A stretch of DNA of 64,000 nt from Vanilla planifolia (Eukaryota > Streptophyta > Magnoliopsida > Asparagales > Orchidaceae): contig JAIUJO010000163.1 of the NCBI GenBank assembly GCA_023846275.1, positions 551,001-615,000 on the forward strand. The letters are read 5' to 3'. Position numbers and translations under genes: made by a program. Positions within the stretch are counted from its first letter, which is position 1, and every line of letters starts with the position of its first letter. The notes under the pieces were generated by a model. The model did not search any database, was not told the origin of the DNA, and worked only from the letters and a program-made list of their open reading frames with translations. This document shows positions 40,481 to 52,960 of the stretch, one piece after another.

Positions 40481-41808
40481 CATATTATTTTTCTTGTTAT
40501 TGTGTCGACACAATTGAGGAAATCCTTCAATTTTAATCATCATTCTCTGCTGTGGAGGGTAGTCATGAAAGAATTCTATTGTGAAGAAGCAATGTTTAGG
40601 AACTTGGGGGATGGTATCCCAACTTGGGAGCATTCTCTCTTCCCTTATGATATATCACCAAACATGTTAGATGTCATAACTATATGAGGTGTTACCAAGT
40701 GCCTTATCTTTTTATTTATTCTTGGTTGATCTTCATAGTAGTACTTCTCTTAAAGAGTAAGCCATGCATGTGTAAGTATGAACAATTTACAAACGTCAAA
40801 CAATAAATCAGTTATTATATATTTTGTGATACAAGCTACATGGATAAGTATAGTAATTTTAAGGCTAATATATGCATCAAACTTGGACTTTTAGAAGGGA
40901 TGCATTTGTTAGGTAAAAGCTTGATGCATCCTACGTCTTGACACCTTAATGATTCATGACACCTTATTAGATTGCATGGCCTCTATGTTTGTGAAGCATC
41001 TTCCAAATTTCTTCTCTCCCTACTTTGTATTGTAGATATGGGCCTACCATGGTGGTGATGGGTGATGGAGAATTAGGATTGGATTTCATAAAGGGAGCTT
41101 ATAAAATGGCAATCACATCCATGGAAGGTAGCAAGTACACAAATTACTTAATCCGAACATGAGATAATGTGAATAAATAATAATATCAAGCTCAATGTGT
41201 CTAATAATTATAATGAGTTTATATCTAAATCCCTTAATGAGGATCCAATTGGAGGGCATGTATGGTGCTAGGGATGTTTTCATTTGAAAGGTGAAACATT
41301 GCAAAAACATTTGGCAAGAATTTTTTCATTAATCAATAATGAAAGTTTGTGGCTGAAAGGCTAATAGTTAACATCCTACTCTCAACCATAAACAATATTA
41401 ATGAAAAATTGGCAGATGTTACACCTTGGAATCAATATGCACTTTATAGAAATCAAAGTGTTTGGGTTCCTTGATGAAGTAATGTTCGAAGCTTACATTA
41501 TTCTCTCTTTAGAGAGGTTCATACACAATGACGAAAGTGAAATGGTTGAGGAAATGACATTCCAAAATTCTAAGAAGAAGACAAGAGTGAGGGACCGAAT
41601 TTATATTGTTGTCATGCTCACACTTTTTGTGGGATAGTTTTAAAGATTGCATACCATTAATATATGTAATTTCACGATTCTATGTGCTTCTTTTCACTTA
41701 AAGCAAAAGCAATAGGTTCATTATAGTAATGGTTATAGTAGAGTTTGATTCAATCTACATTATTTAGACATTAGGAAGTCACATTCTAAGCAGTTCCATT
41801 AACAAAGT
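40480..41808 (-). mobile_element. LINE C1 fragment: 3' flank plus RNase H tail only
   Basis: The RNase H C-terminal region is present at about 41,460-41,808 (ccttgatgaagtaatg...cattattctctctttagagagg, the counterpart of 24,920). It is cut off at the EAMELLRM motif (about 41,808), where the 3' segment of C2 begins. The 0.95 kb on its left matches 23,640-24,880 beside element A. The + frame at 41,401-41,637 is antisense to this tail. So C1 is a truncated tail abutting the next element in the same orientation. Confidence 0.65.
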
Positions 41809-44800
41809 TCATTCTCACTCTTTTGAGCACCTCCTCAAAGTTGACTTTAAATAAGTTAAGTTATTTAACTTTATTATTTTGAGAATTATCTTCCATGACC
41901 ATTATAGCATTTTTATAGGGCCCTATGCATAGCCGAAAATCACCTACATTAGCACCTTTTGGACATGGAGACTTCTTCTACGAGTGGAAATATAATTCAA
42001 TATGTTTATTCCAATCAAGTTCACAATTTGATGAAATTAGTTTTTTTCTCTTCATAATGTCTCCCTAAATCCTTAAGTAATTCCATTATTAATGCACCAC
42101 ATAACCACCAAAGAGCACCTTTGCCATCCTCAGACACTTTCAAGCCATAGTAAGCCATTTCTGACAACGTCTCTTACATTTATAGCGCTATATTCCTCTA
42201 TGCACTTCTCTACATTCTTTCAGCAATGTTTGCCAGTGTTCTAACTACAAAAATAATGCCAAATTTTGGAATGTTCATTTAGAGCCTATTTGTCTCAAAA
42301 GTATTAGCAGTTGGGTTCTAAATGCCATCATAGCCATTTATGATGGGATAATTGAACCACACTACCCTTTCTTTATTTTGCTATCTTATAGCATTTAGTT
42401 TACACCACCTCATTATCTTCACAAAGGATTTTTCAATTCCAAACTATTTCAAAATTTGTTAGAACTAGAACATAACTTTGAGATGCCCAAATTGTCCTCT
42501 TAGTGACCTACCAACTTTAGCAAGAAACAAACTTTACTAAAGTGGTCTTCATACATCACCATCCTTCAGCTTCCATCAGTTCCCAATGCCATTGACCAAC
42601 AAACTATATGTCACCTTATTTATATATGATACCATCCCCAACATTCACTACACCCGTCCATCATGTTCATACGTCTCCATACGTCTATACCTATAGGTTC
42701 CTCAATAAAGAAATGATCGAAGTCGACATCATGCTCTCCATAAGGAGGGAAATCATAAAATTAGTAAAAAGTCAATGTTGAAGTAGTTTGGGAAAGAGAA
42801 TTCCTCAATTCTAAAAAACATCATAGAAAAAAAGTATGACGAGTGACCATGTTCATAGTAATAGTGCAATGGCACTTTTTGGGAGACAATTTGAAGACTA
42901 TATATGCTGAACATATGCAAAAGCACTAACATAGGAACTTCTATTCTCTTTAGACAGAAGCAACTAGTTTGCTATTATAATGGCTATACTAGAGTTTAAT
43001 TCAATCACCACTACCTAGACATTACAAAGTAGCATTTTAAGGCATTCCATTACTTCAAGAATTACAATAGTCTGCAAGGTAAAAGTTGCACTTGAAATAA
43101 AAGTTTTTCCAACAATAGTAGTACACCAACTCATTTCATTTTAAATAATAATGCCAATTCGAAAAGTGAGATCATATTTTGTTACTACATCAAAATTCAA
43201 TTTAGCCCATCCCATTAAAGGAGGAGTCCAATAAGAGGTGATAAATAGCTCATCAAGGCCATCGAAGCTCTCATTAGGTGAAGTTGGGGTTTTGTATAAG
43301 TTTGTAATATTAGTAGTAGCAATTCGAATATTTCATTGGAGTGCAGCTGAATTAACGACCTTACTTATTTGTGCTTGCAAATTCTTGTTAAGCCAAAGGA
43401 GAAATAATGCCAAAGTAGCAAACTTAATCATATGAGAAGTGGTAGCCACCAACACATTCACCTTTAACCCCACTAATAAAGCTCTAACATCTTTGACCCT
43501 TTTGCATAAATCCAAGAGCTAGTGCAAAGAAGATTTAACATTAATCACCACTAGAAGATGTTAACTCAAAGCTACATCTATACTTTTTGAATAAGTGTGA
43601 TGTCCTTTGTGGTAGAATTTTGGCTTGTATGCATAGTGCTTTAATGGTCTTTGAGCACAGCATTGTATCCTCATCTCAACTAGAAGTGTGACATAGTCCT
43701 TTTATTTTTTTAGCCTAGGGGGATTATGGAATCAAAATGCCTAATTATGTATAAATAAATTCTATTTTTTGTTGTGATCCCACACAGCATGCTCCTTAAA
43801 CAACTCCACTACAACCATCAGATGGTCCACGTCCATCTAAAGATAGGTTAGCTATGAAGCAATAGGAACGATGCCAAACTAATCTTCAAGTATGAATGAT
43901 TAACTTACTTGTAAATGATGCATCATAAGAAATAAAAAATAATTTTTATCATAAATTACTACAACCTAAAGGATTGAACCCATAAATAGACTTCTCTAAA
44001 CATAATCTTCTTACAGTAGCTTGTAATCAATGCCAACTATTAGGATGAAAAACTCCTAATTTTGTGTCTCTCACACTTCTTAGGTAGAGTTACTACATTC
44101 TAATTGCCATATGCTTTATGTTATAAACAATTGAACTACTCCAAAGATAATGATGCAACAATTTTTCCAACTCTATAATAGTGGCACTCTTAATTTGTGA
44201 GTGAGTTATATAATACACAAGAATAGTAACTAACACCAAGTTCATCATGACAATATGACTTGCCATCGATAGTCAGATGATCATCCATCTTGGCATAGTT
44301 TTCAACACAATTAATAGTGAAATAGTAATCATTTTTCTATAGTTTAGTTCTATAATTTGTATGCATGGATATTTCAAATTGAGTAGCTTAACATATATGT
44401 AATTACCTATTATCATCTTCCTTTAGTTATGTCCCATCACCTTGTTATATAATATAGTGGATTCTTTAGGATTCATCACCTAACCAAAGTTATGCCCATA
44501 CTTTTCCATAATATCATAAATGCTCCTATCTATGAAACAAGTTGTTGATGCATCAATCTTGATGTCATTAGTATATAGAAGGTGTTCTATCATAGGGAAG
44601 GATGGGCCAATCCTGAACCCAATGTGGCACCATCCTTATGTTGGTATTGAATAAAAAATGTGAGATACTCAAACACAATAAAAAAAGTGCAGTAAGAGTA
44701 GACATCCTTACCTATGACCCTTGATTACTACAATCCAATATAGATGGATACCATTAAAAATAATCCTAAGTCTCGATACAACGATAGAAGCCTTAGTCAA

Positions 44801-46036
44801 GAAAATTTGGAACAACAAATGCTTTAACATGTCTATCACAAATTTCTAGTTGACCTTCTTTGGAAGTAGAAATGAGCATTGAGGCAACCATGTCATGTGT
44901 TAAGAACATATTGATAGATATAGAATGTCCTAAAACAAAAGTCATTTTTCCTAACAAAAATATCTGGAAGCACCATCTTTGATGTAGCCACCATAATTTT
45001 TGTCACCACTTTGTAAATCATATTTCAAAGGCTAACGAGCCTAAAATGTTTAGATTTAGAAGCGCCTTCAAATTTTGGGATAAGAATCACCTGCATGTAT
45101 TTTTAATATTTAGGCACAAAGCTACCTTTAAGGAAAGGTTTCATAGCTGTGATAATATCTGCTTGTGTGATGTTCTAATAACTATCAACAAATTTAGTAG
45201 AGATGTCGTCTACATTATGTGATTTATTCTTTTGATGGATAATGCCAAACTTCTACTCTCATCATCGTTGTTAGAGTCGCAAGTGTGTCCACTTTATCAC
45301 TAATAATAATTCTTAAAGATTGAAAGTAGAGGAGGCTCATATTGCCCATAATTACACTATTTCTTGCAAAAAAAACTGCATAAGAATGTATTTGACCTTA
45401 GTTTGGGATGCCACCAAATCTCTACTTTCATTTTCAAGTTAATGGATATATTTGCTGTTGGATATAGAAGTAGTTGCTGCCTAGAATAATCATGTGCTCT
45501 AATCTTCAACTGTTGTCTAGTGAAGCTTGGCATACTACTACAATCACATTCCTTCTAAAGCCATGACATGTTATAGGAAGTAATAAGTTGTACCAAAAGA
45601 TTGTGTTCTAGCATAATTGTCATTAAAAAATTCCTTATGTTGAAATTCTTTTATTTTTTATTTCAACTAGTGATACTTATTAAGGATATTACCAAGTTTA
45701 GCTTAACTCAATTTCTTATAAATTAATAAGGCATTGTTAAATTTAGAGGATAAGCTATTTATAGTGTTTCCTTTAGTAGTCATTACCTAAGTTACATACA
45801 CAACATTAGTTGATATTGAAAAGGATAACAAGTTATTATCAAACTATGGTCCTTTATTGGTTTTACCCAATAGGGTTATCTAAATTGTATAATAATGGTG
45901 GTGATTCAAGCCAATATATGACAGATGTGTAGTTGTAATACTGAAGAAGGCTTGCATATCACCAATATGCATGAAAGAAATATCCAATCTTTCATAGATA
46001 TGGGCATTCTACTCCTTATTATTTCACCAAGTAAAC
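41808..46036 (-). mobile_element. LINE C2, 5'-truncated in the endonuclease
   Basis: Same orientation and subfamily as B. In - strand order: an endonuclease end with ERLDI (about 45,990) and SYIGLNHH (about 45,930), RT fingers (about 44,950-45,110), an RT QG-type motif (about 44,680), a catalytic box (44,561-44,590), a thumb (about 44,250), RNase H (42,720-43,230) and the 0.9-kb 3' segment (41,808-42,700). The element stops near 46,036 inside the endonuclease, where the RNase H tail of the next copy begins. It retains more of the RT palm than A or B. Confidence 0.8.
42720..46030 (-). pseudogene. LINE C2 ORF2 remnant
   Basis: Reading the - strand: RT fingers show VILIPKFEGASKSKHF then MIYKVVTKIMVATSK (44,950-45,110). 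The palm shows KGHR-stop-GC, matching the conserved GlRQGdP, with Gln turned into a stop by a C-to-T change. The polymerase box is HLLYTNDIKIDAS at 44,561-44,590, so one catalytic Asp has become Asn. RNase H reads PPLMGWAKLNFDVV (about 43,200) with a single stop shortly after, and keeps its first Asp; the later Glu stands in ILEVMECLKML. The pieces are in the correct order but in different frames, so the gene is dead. Confidence 0.8.
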
Positions 46037-46588
46037 CATCTTTTGCTTCCTTGATAAATTAATAGTTGAAGCTTACGTCATACTCTCCTTATAGAGGTTC
46101 ATACAAAAAATCAATAAAATGATATTTTATGTGGTTTAGGAAGGTAATTCCCTTATGCTAAAAAAATCAAACAATAACAAATGAATAGCGATCTATTCTG
46201 CATCACTATTTCCTTAACACTTTATGTGTGATTGTTTGAAGTACTTCATACCCTAACAATAAGTGATAACACAATGTTAGAAACTATTGTTTGTTGTAGA
46301 CAAAAGCAATAAGTTCACTATAGTAATTGCTATAGTAGAATCTAGTTCAATCACATGTTTTTAAACATTAAGAAGTAATGATCAAAGAAGTTTCACTACT
46401 TCAAGAATAGCAATAGTCTTCATGACAAAAGTTAAACTTGAAATATCTATTTTTTCTATAATAGTAATTGGTCTTTACATGTCATCTCATATAACAATAC
46501 CAATTCTAGTAATGTAATAAACATGCACAACAACGTCATAGTTGGATTTAATAAAAACCATTGGAGGAAAGGTCTAATAAGAGGAAAC
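46036..46588 (-). mobile_element. LINE D fragment: RNase H domain only
   Basis: About 550 bases contain one RNase H domain from tail (ttgataaattaatagttgaagcttacgtcatactctcc, the counterpart of 24,920) to the PPMGW start (near 46,550). No RT or endonuclease lies between it and the next tail at about 46,590. It is either a very short 5'-truncated insertion or a tandem copy of the RNase H segment of E. Confidence 0.65.
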
Positions 46589-49186
46589 CATTGGTTGAAG
46601 CTTATCACATTCTCCTCTTACTAGTTTCATAGATAAAATTAGTAAAAAGACAAAGTAGAAGCTGTTTGTGAAGGGGTGTCCCTCAGATCCAACTAAAATC
46701 ATAAAAAAGTGTGTGAATAGTGACCTAATCCATAGCACTATTTTCTTAACAATTTATATGGGATGCTTTGAAAGATAACGTACCCTAAAAAATTGTAATA
46801 TTGTGATGGTAGGTACTTCTATTTGCCTTGGACAAAAGCTACTAGTTCATTGAAGTAATGATTGTAGTAATGGCTGATTTCATCATTGATGCCTAGATGT
46901 TAGGAAGTAGCATTCTAATGTGTTCCATTACTTCCAAAATAGCAAAAGTCTATGTGGTAAAAGCTACACAAAAAACAAAAGTTTTTCCCAAAATAATAAT
47001 AAGCATACCCAAGTCATCCCAATAACAATAATAATCTAGCAATGAGATCATCTTGCACAGCTGCATCGTGACTAAACGTTCACTATAGTAATGGTTGTAG
47101 TCGAGGCTGATTTCATCACTTTTGCCTGGACATTAGAAAGTAGCATTCTAAGGAGTTCCACTGCTTCCAAAAACAAAATAGTCTCCATGGTAGAAGCTTT
47201 CTTGAAATAATAATAAGACCACCTGTGTCTTCCTAATAATAATAAAAATTCTATCAATGAGATCATCTTGTACAGCTACTTCATGATTTATATTAACCAA
47301 CCACGTTGGAAGAGGAGTCAAATAAGAGGGAACAAATAGCCCATCAAGGCTATCAAAGCTCCCACTGGACAAAGTTGAAGAGTTGAAACAAGTTGTAGAA
47401 GTTGTAGCAATACAAATATATTCTTTGGAGTGCATCTAATTTGAGGCCTTAACTACACATGTTTTCAAATTCCTATTGAGCCAATGGTGAATTAATGCCA
47501 AAGAAGCGAACTTAAGCATATGAGATGTAGTAGCCATGCACAAATTTGCAAACTTCAAATTAAGAAGCCCAATTAATGAAGTAAAATCCCTATGGTTAAC
47601 CCTTTTGTGTGTGAAACTATCATTTGAAAAGCTATTGGAGTAGAATTCCTTTGAACTATGTCACTCTAATAAATAATGTTACAAATCATTAATGGCATTA
47701 AAAATCCACAAAAAATGCTCTGATATCTCAATCCATTTGGCATAAAGCTAAGAGTATGAAGGAAGTTGATTTAACATTAATGTCTATAACAAGACATTAA
47801 GCTAATGCTACCCATGCACTTTCCAAACCTAGAAAACTTCTTTCATAGTAGAATTCATAATTGTATGCATGTTGTTGTAAATGGTTTTTGAGTCTAGCAC
47901 CTTATCCTCACTTTATTTGTGGTACAACACATTCTTTCATTTGATTCAGCTCAAGGGGAATATAGAATCAAAATTACAAAATCTAGAAAAAAATTTTGAA
48001 TTTTATTGTGACACCACATGTTATGCTCCTCAGCTAACTCCACTGCAAATGTCAACTGGTCCACCTCCACAATAAGATAGGCTAGCCATAAAAAAATCAA
48101 AAGGTTTCAATGCCAATTATCTAACAAGAATTAAATTTAATATCGTCAACAATGCTCTAAATTATATTATCTATTATCTTGAGGGATGAGTTATTAAGTA
48201 ATTTGCATGTATGTGAATCACCACATGACATATAGAATGCTTTTCTTATCATATAGTACTTGGATATGTTGGACTGAACCTATACATATTTTTTTGAGCC
48301 ACTACCCTCCTATAATGTTCTATAATCAGTGCTAACTGCTAGGTTGATAAACTCTAGATTTCAAGTACCTCACACTACTTAGGAATAGTTATCATGTCCC
48401 AATATGCGTAATGTATTATGTTGCAAATATTTGAAATACTCCACAAGAAATGATGCATCAATTTCTTTAATTCTACAACAATGCCCCTCAAAATTAATTA
48501 GTGGACTAATTGATACAAAGGAATAGCAACTAATATTGAGTTTGTCATGACAATAGGGCCTATCATTGATAGTGACTTAATCATCTAACTTGACAAAGTC
48601 TTCTACATGATTAACCATGAAATTGAAGTGTTTTTTACTACTATTGGTATGCCTAAATATTTAAATAGAGCAACTTGCAAATGTAATTTTTTCACTGTCA
48701 TCCTCCTTCACTTGCATGTCATCCCCTTACTGCATAATACTCTTGATTTGTCAAGATTCATCACTTGAGCTGAGTGATGACCACTCTGCTCTATAATACA
48801 CTAGTTGGTTGTCATTATGACATAAGTCGTAGGTACTTAAATCATGATGTGACCAACATATAGATGGTTTGCTATTATAGAGGCGGAAGTTCCAATCTTG
48901 AAGAAAATAGAGGAAGCTTACTAAAGCTGGTACTGAATCATCCATGGCAGATGCTTAAACATAATTGTTAGAAGGTATGGTAAGAGTGAACATCTCCCTC
49001 TAAGATTCCTAACTGCTTCAATCCACTAAAAGAAGATACCATTAAACATAATTAAAAATCTTGGTGAAGTGATATAGGCATCAATCTAGTCAAACTAAAG
49101 AGTTGGGAATTACATACGCTTTAGCATATCTGGCACAAATATATAGTCGATCGTGTCATAAGCTTGGTCATATGTAGCTTATGTTT
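46588..49186 (-). mobile_element. LINE E, truncated in the RT palm
   Basis: Same orientation. RNase H lies at 46,590-47,440 with an internal tandem duplication. The connecting region and thumb lie near 47.4-48.6 kb (caatagggcctatcattgatagtgac, the counterpart of 34,010). A ruined polymerase box HLYVGHIM lies near 48,860, and a palm motif AYDTIDYIFVPDMLKR is seen at about 49,090-49,170. The palm motif matches the DxxKAYDxVxW block, with its Tyr-Asp pair retained. The element ends at about 49,186, where the tail of F starts. RNase H has lost its first Asp (INHEVAVQDDL). Confidence 0.75.
46842..47290. repeat. ~235-bp tandem duplication inside RNase H of LINE E
   Basis: 46,842-47,078 and 47,079-47,290 align through: gttcatt(ga/ata)gtaatg-ttgtag, ggctgatttcatca, gaagtagcattcta, gttcca-t-cttcca, gataataataag and atgagatcatcttg-acagct. 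Direct repeat, two copies. Confidence 0.8.
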
Positions 49187-49189
49187 CCT

Positions 49190-52100
49190 TGATAAAGTGA
49201 TGGTAGAATCTTACATCACTCTCTTCTTGTGGAGTTTCATGCATAAAACAAAAAAAGAGAAAGCATTATAGTGATCTAGGGTAGTGTACTATTTATTCTC
49301 AAAAAAATCATATAAAAGTGAGTGATGCATAACCCAGTTTGCCACACAGTTTCCTTGACAACGTATGTGGCATAGTCTAAAGGACTACAAACCTTGCACA
49401 AAGGTAATTGCATTATGATAGGTATTCCTTCCCATTGTAGATGCAAGTAGCAACTTCACTTTGAAAATAACCATTGTAGACTTTGATTCAATCTCTAATG
49501 CATGAATATTAGAATTAGAGTTTTAAGGAGCTCCATAGCTTCAAGAATAGCAAAATTTCTTTGGTAGATACCAAACTTAAAATCCCCATGGGTCTAATGA
49601 AGGCATCGCAAACCACTATACCAATTTGAGAATTTAGGTTATCTTGCACAGCTGCATTGCAATTGAGCTGAACCCACCCCATTGGAGGAGCCCAATAAGA
49701 GGTAACAAATAATCCTAGAAGGATAGTTGAATTCCCATTAGATGGGACTGGAGAAATGGGACATGTAGTAGCATCAACTATTGCAAAATGAATACTCCTT
49801 TAAAGTGCAACCAGGTTAAGAACCTTGCCCACATGTGCCTACAAATTTTTGTTAACCTAAAGGTGATATATAATTTTAAAAAAAAGTTAATTGCTTGAGA
49901 TGTAGTTGAGAGCCATATATTCACCACCTCCAGTTATGAAGATCATTTAAAGAACTAATATCCTTGTCGTAAATCCTATCAAGAATGTCTTTAGTATTTA
50001 CGAAGGCACTCACCCAAAATTCCTTCATCATATGACAGTCTTATAAGCTATGTTGTCATCGTCTTTAACCATATAAACCCATAGAGAATGCACCTACATG
50101 TCAATATCTCTTGCACACAACTAAGAGCAAGTAGGAAGCAAATAAATATTAAATTTGGTCATGAAGACAACGACCTAGGGTTGCAACTCCAATTTCCAAA
50201 CCCACACAACCTTCTATCTTATTACTTTTTTGCTCATATACATGCTATTGTAAATGTGTTTTTTTCCAACATCATGTCTTCAATTTCTTTGAAGTACAAC
50301 ACTTCTCTTTGAATTAATTTAGCCTGCAAAGTAGATACAAAAAACTTTTGTATGTTATTCTGGTCGCTCACACCGTTGTCCTTAACATGCTCCACTACAT
50401 GTATTGGATGTTCCACTTTCATGCTCCACTACATGCTAAGCCAATTAATTAACATGAATCAAACTTACTCTCAGTAATACACTAACTAAGATAGGATAAT
50501 ACAGAGTAACTTACATGCATTGAAAGCACCACAAAATAGATAGTAATTATTATTTATCATAAAATACATGGATCTAAATGGATAAACACATAAACAAACT
50601 TCTACAACCATAACTTGCCTAAAATTCTTTTGCATTGAAATTGATTTCCAACATGCATAATGTATAGCATTTTTAACATCAATTTCTCCAACACATTAAA
50701 AATGCCACTTGAAATTAAAAAAGTGGGTAAATAATCTTCAAGAATAGCAATGAGCATCGAGTCAACCATGCAAGTATGGCTCATCATTGATAGATACTTA
50801 ATCATCTACTTTGACAAATAGGTTTCAATTAAATAAATAATTTATTTGAAGTCACTTTTTTAAATTTACTTACTACAAGAGGTATGCCTAAATATTTGAA
50901 TTTTTTAGCTTGGCTCATATGTAATTCCATTGTTATCATCTTCCTTCACTTGCATTCTAGAGCCTTTTCTAAAAAAATGTTATGAATTTGCTAATGAATC
51001 AAATGGCCCACACTACAGCACAAGTTGTTGGTTCGTAGGTTAAAATGTCATTAGAAAAATGGAATATAAGCAATCATTTGGGAGAATGGCCCAAACCAAA
51101 TCCTAATTGAGGCATCTTGCTTTACATGGTACTTAATATGGAAAGAGAGATATTCTGACATAAAGTTAAAAATATATCACGAAAATAGACACCATTTCTA
51201 GGACCCTTAATAGCTTCAATCCAACGAGGATAGATCCCATTAAACATTATCACAAATCTTGATGTAGTGATACAAGCCTCAAGCTAATCACACCAAAGAT
51301 TGAAGAACTATAAATGGTTTAATATTTCAAATATAAATTTCTAATTGACCTTATCATAAGCCTTATCGATGTCTAACATTAGTGCCATGAAACTATCTCT
51401 GAAAGTAGATAAGTTTATACTGGCACCCATTTCCTGTACCAAAATATATTATAAGATATAAAACATCCAAACACAAAAGCAACTTGATTCCTAGTAATAC
51501 TATGTTGAATCGCCTTCTTTAGTTTGCTCAACAAAGTTTTAGCCCCAACTTTATGTAACATACTGCAAAGACTATTGATTTGAGCTTTTCAAGCTTAGAA
51601 GTACAAAAAGAAAAATTAGAATAAGTAACATGCCTTTCCATCTTTTGGGCATATAGTTATCTTTAAAGAATTGTTTCACAAATAAGACAATATCTACTTG
51701 GGTAATGTTCCATTATTTATGCACAAACTTTATAAAGAAGCCACCTACATGAAGGACTTATTTTCTTCTAATAGATGTAGTAGCATTCTTGATATCATCT
51801 TTGCTTATTGGAGCTATAAAACATTTCTCTAGCTTATTAATGATTGCTCTCAAAGGTTGAAAAGGTAGAGGAGGTTCATATTGCCCATAACTACACCACT
51901 TCTTACTAAAGAACTATGTGATAAAATTTTTTATCTCAATTGGTGTGGCCAATAATTTCCTACTATCATTTTTAAGATTATCATATGATTTCTTTTATAT
52001 GTAAAAGTTGGTACTTTCTTAAAAACCATGTTTTTTGATTTCCATGGTTGGCCTAATGATGCCTGGCACAATCACCACCACACTTCTTCTAAAGCTAAAG

Positions 52101-52960
52101 CCTTGTGATAAGAGACAATAAATTGTGCCAAAAGATCTTATTCTAGCTCTACTAACCTCATTTAAGATTCCTATAGTTGAAGCTCCTGAATCTACTATTG
52201 CAGCTAATGAAGCTTATTAAGAATATTACCAAGTTTGCCTAAACTCCATTTCATTAAAGCTAATAGTGCTATGCTAAATTTAAGGGATAAATTATTGATA
52301 GGGTTCCCTTTGATAATTCTATTTCAAGAAACAAGCATAATATTAGTTGGATGGAGACATGGTAGCCATCAATTTTCAAACTGGGTTCTCATCTCAGTTT
52401 TAAGCAAAATCATTTACCTAAATTGAATATGGAGAGGGTAATGGTCCGAACATATATGAGGAAGGTGTGTCGATATAGTACATTAGAATGCTTAATACCA
52501 TCAATATTTATGAATGCTCTATCTAGTCTATCTAGTCTTGAATGGAGCTGGAGAAGTCATATAGTGCCTACCCACCATTTATTTTGTTTTAATTTTTCTT
52601 CTCATTATGTGAAACTTATACTTTGAAAGCCCTTGCAATAATCAACGGTCTATTAAGCTTTGTAGATACTCTTATTTGGTCCTAGGTTACCCAGTGGATC
52701 ACGTGCTCTTTTGATGTATACACCACACAACAACATCATAAAACAACAATAATCCCTGACAAATTCATCAAAGATTTGTTAAACTAGTTCCAAATCCTAC
52801 CCAAAAGTTGATCCATCTCATGCATATTAATGTTCACCTTCTAAATTTCCAACAAGGCAATAGTTGAGACCCTATTTTTGGTACCATGCACTACAAGTAG
52901 CTGTGAGATTTCCTCACTCTAGTCACTCAAATGTGTTGAAGATCATCTTGGTTGGAGTGG
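49190..52960 (-). pseudogene. LINE F ORF2 remnant, best preserved
   Basis: On the - strand the endonuclease start shows STIALLEI...NMHEMDQLLGRI (52,800-52,900). Its end shows RLDRLDRAFIN (about 52,530) and a canonical THLPHICSDHYPLHIQF (52,425-52,480). The RT fingers run open through SLCSMLHKVGAKTLLSKLKK and then SITRNQVAFVFG (51,450-51,590), very close to plant L1 consensus. The next block is MLDIDKAYDKVN followed by a stop in place of Trp (51,341-51,380). The catalytic box reads LLIFHFSNDIL (about 51,070), with one Asp changed to Asn. RNase H starts PPMGWVQLNCNAAVQDNL (about 49,660), with the first Asp changed to Asn. It is therefore catalytically dead twice over, but best for family placement. 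Confidence 0.85.
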
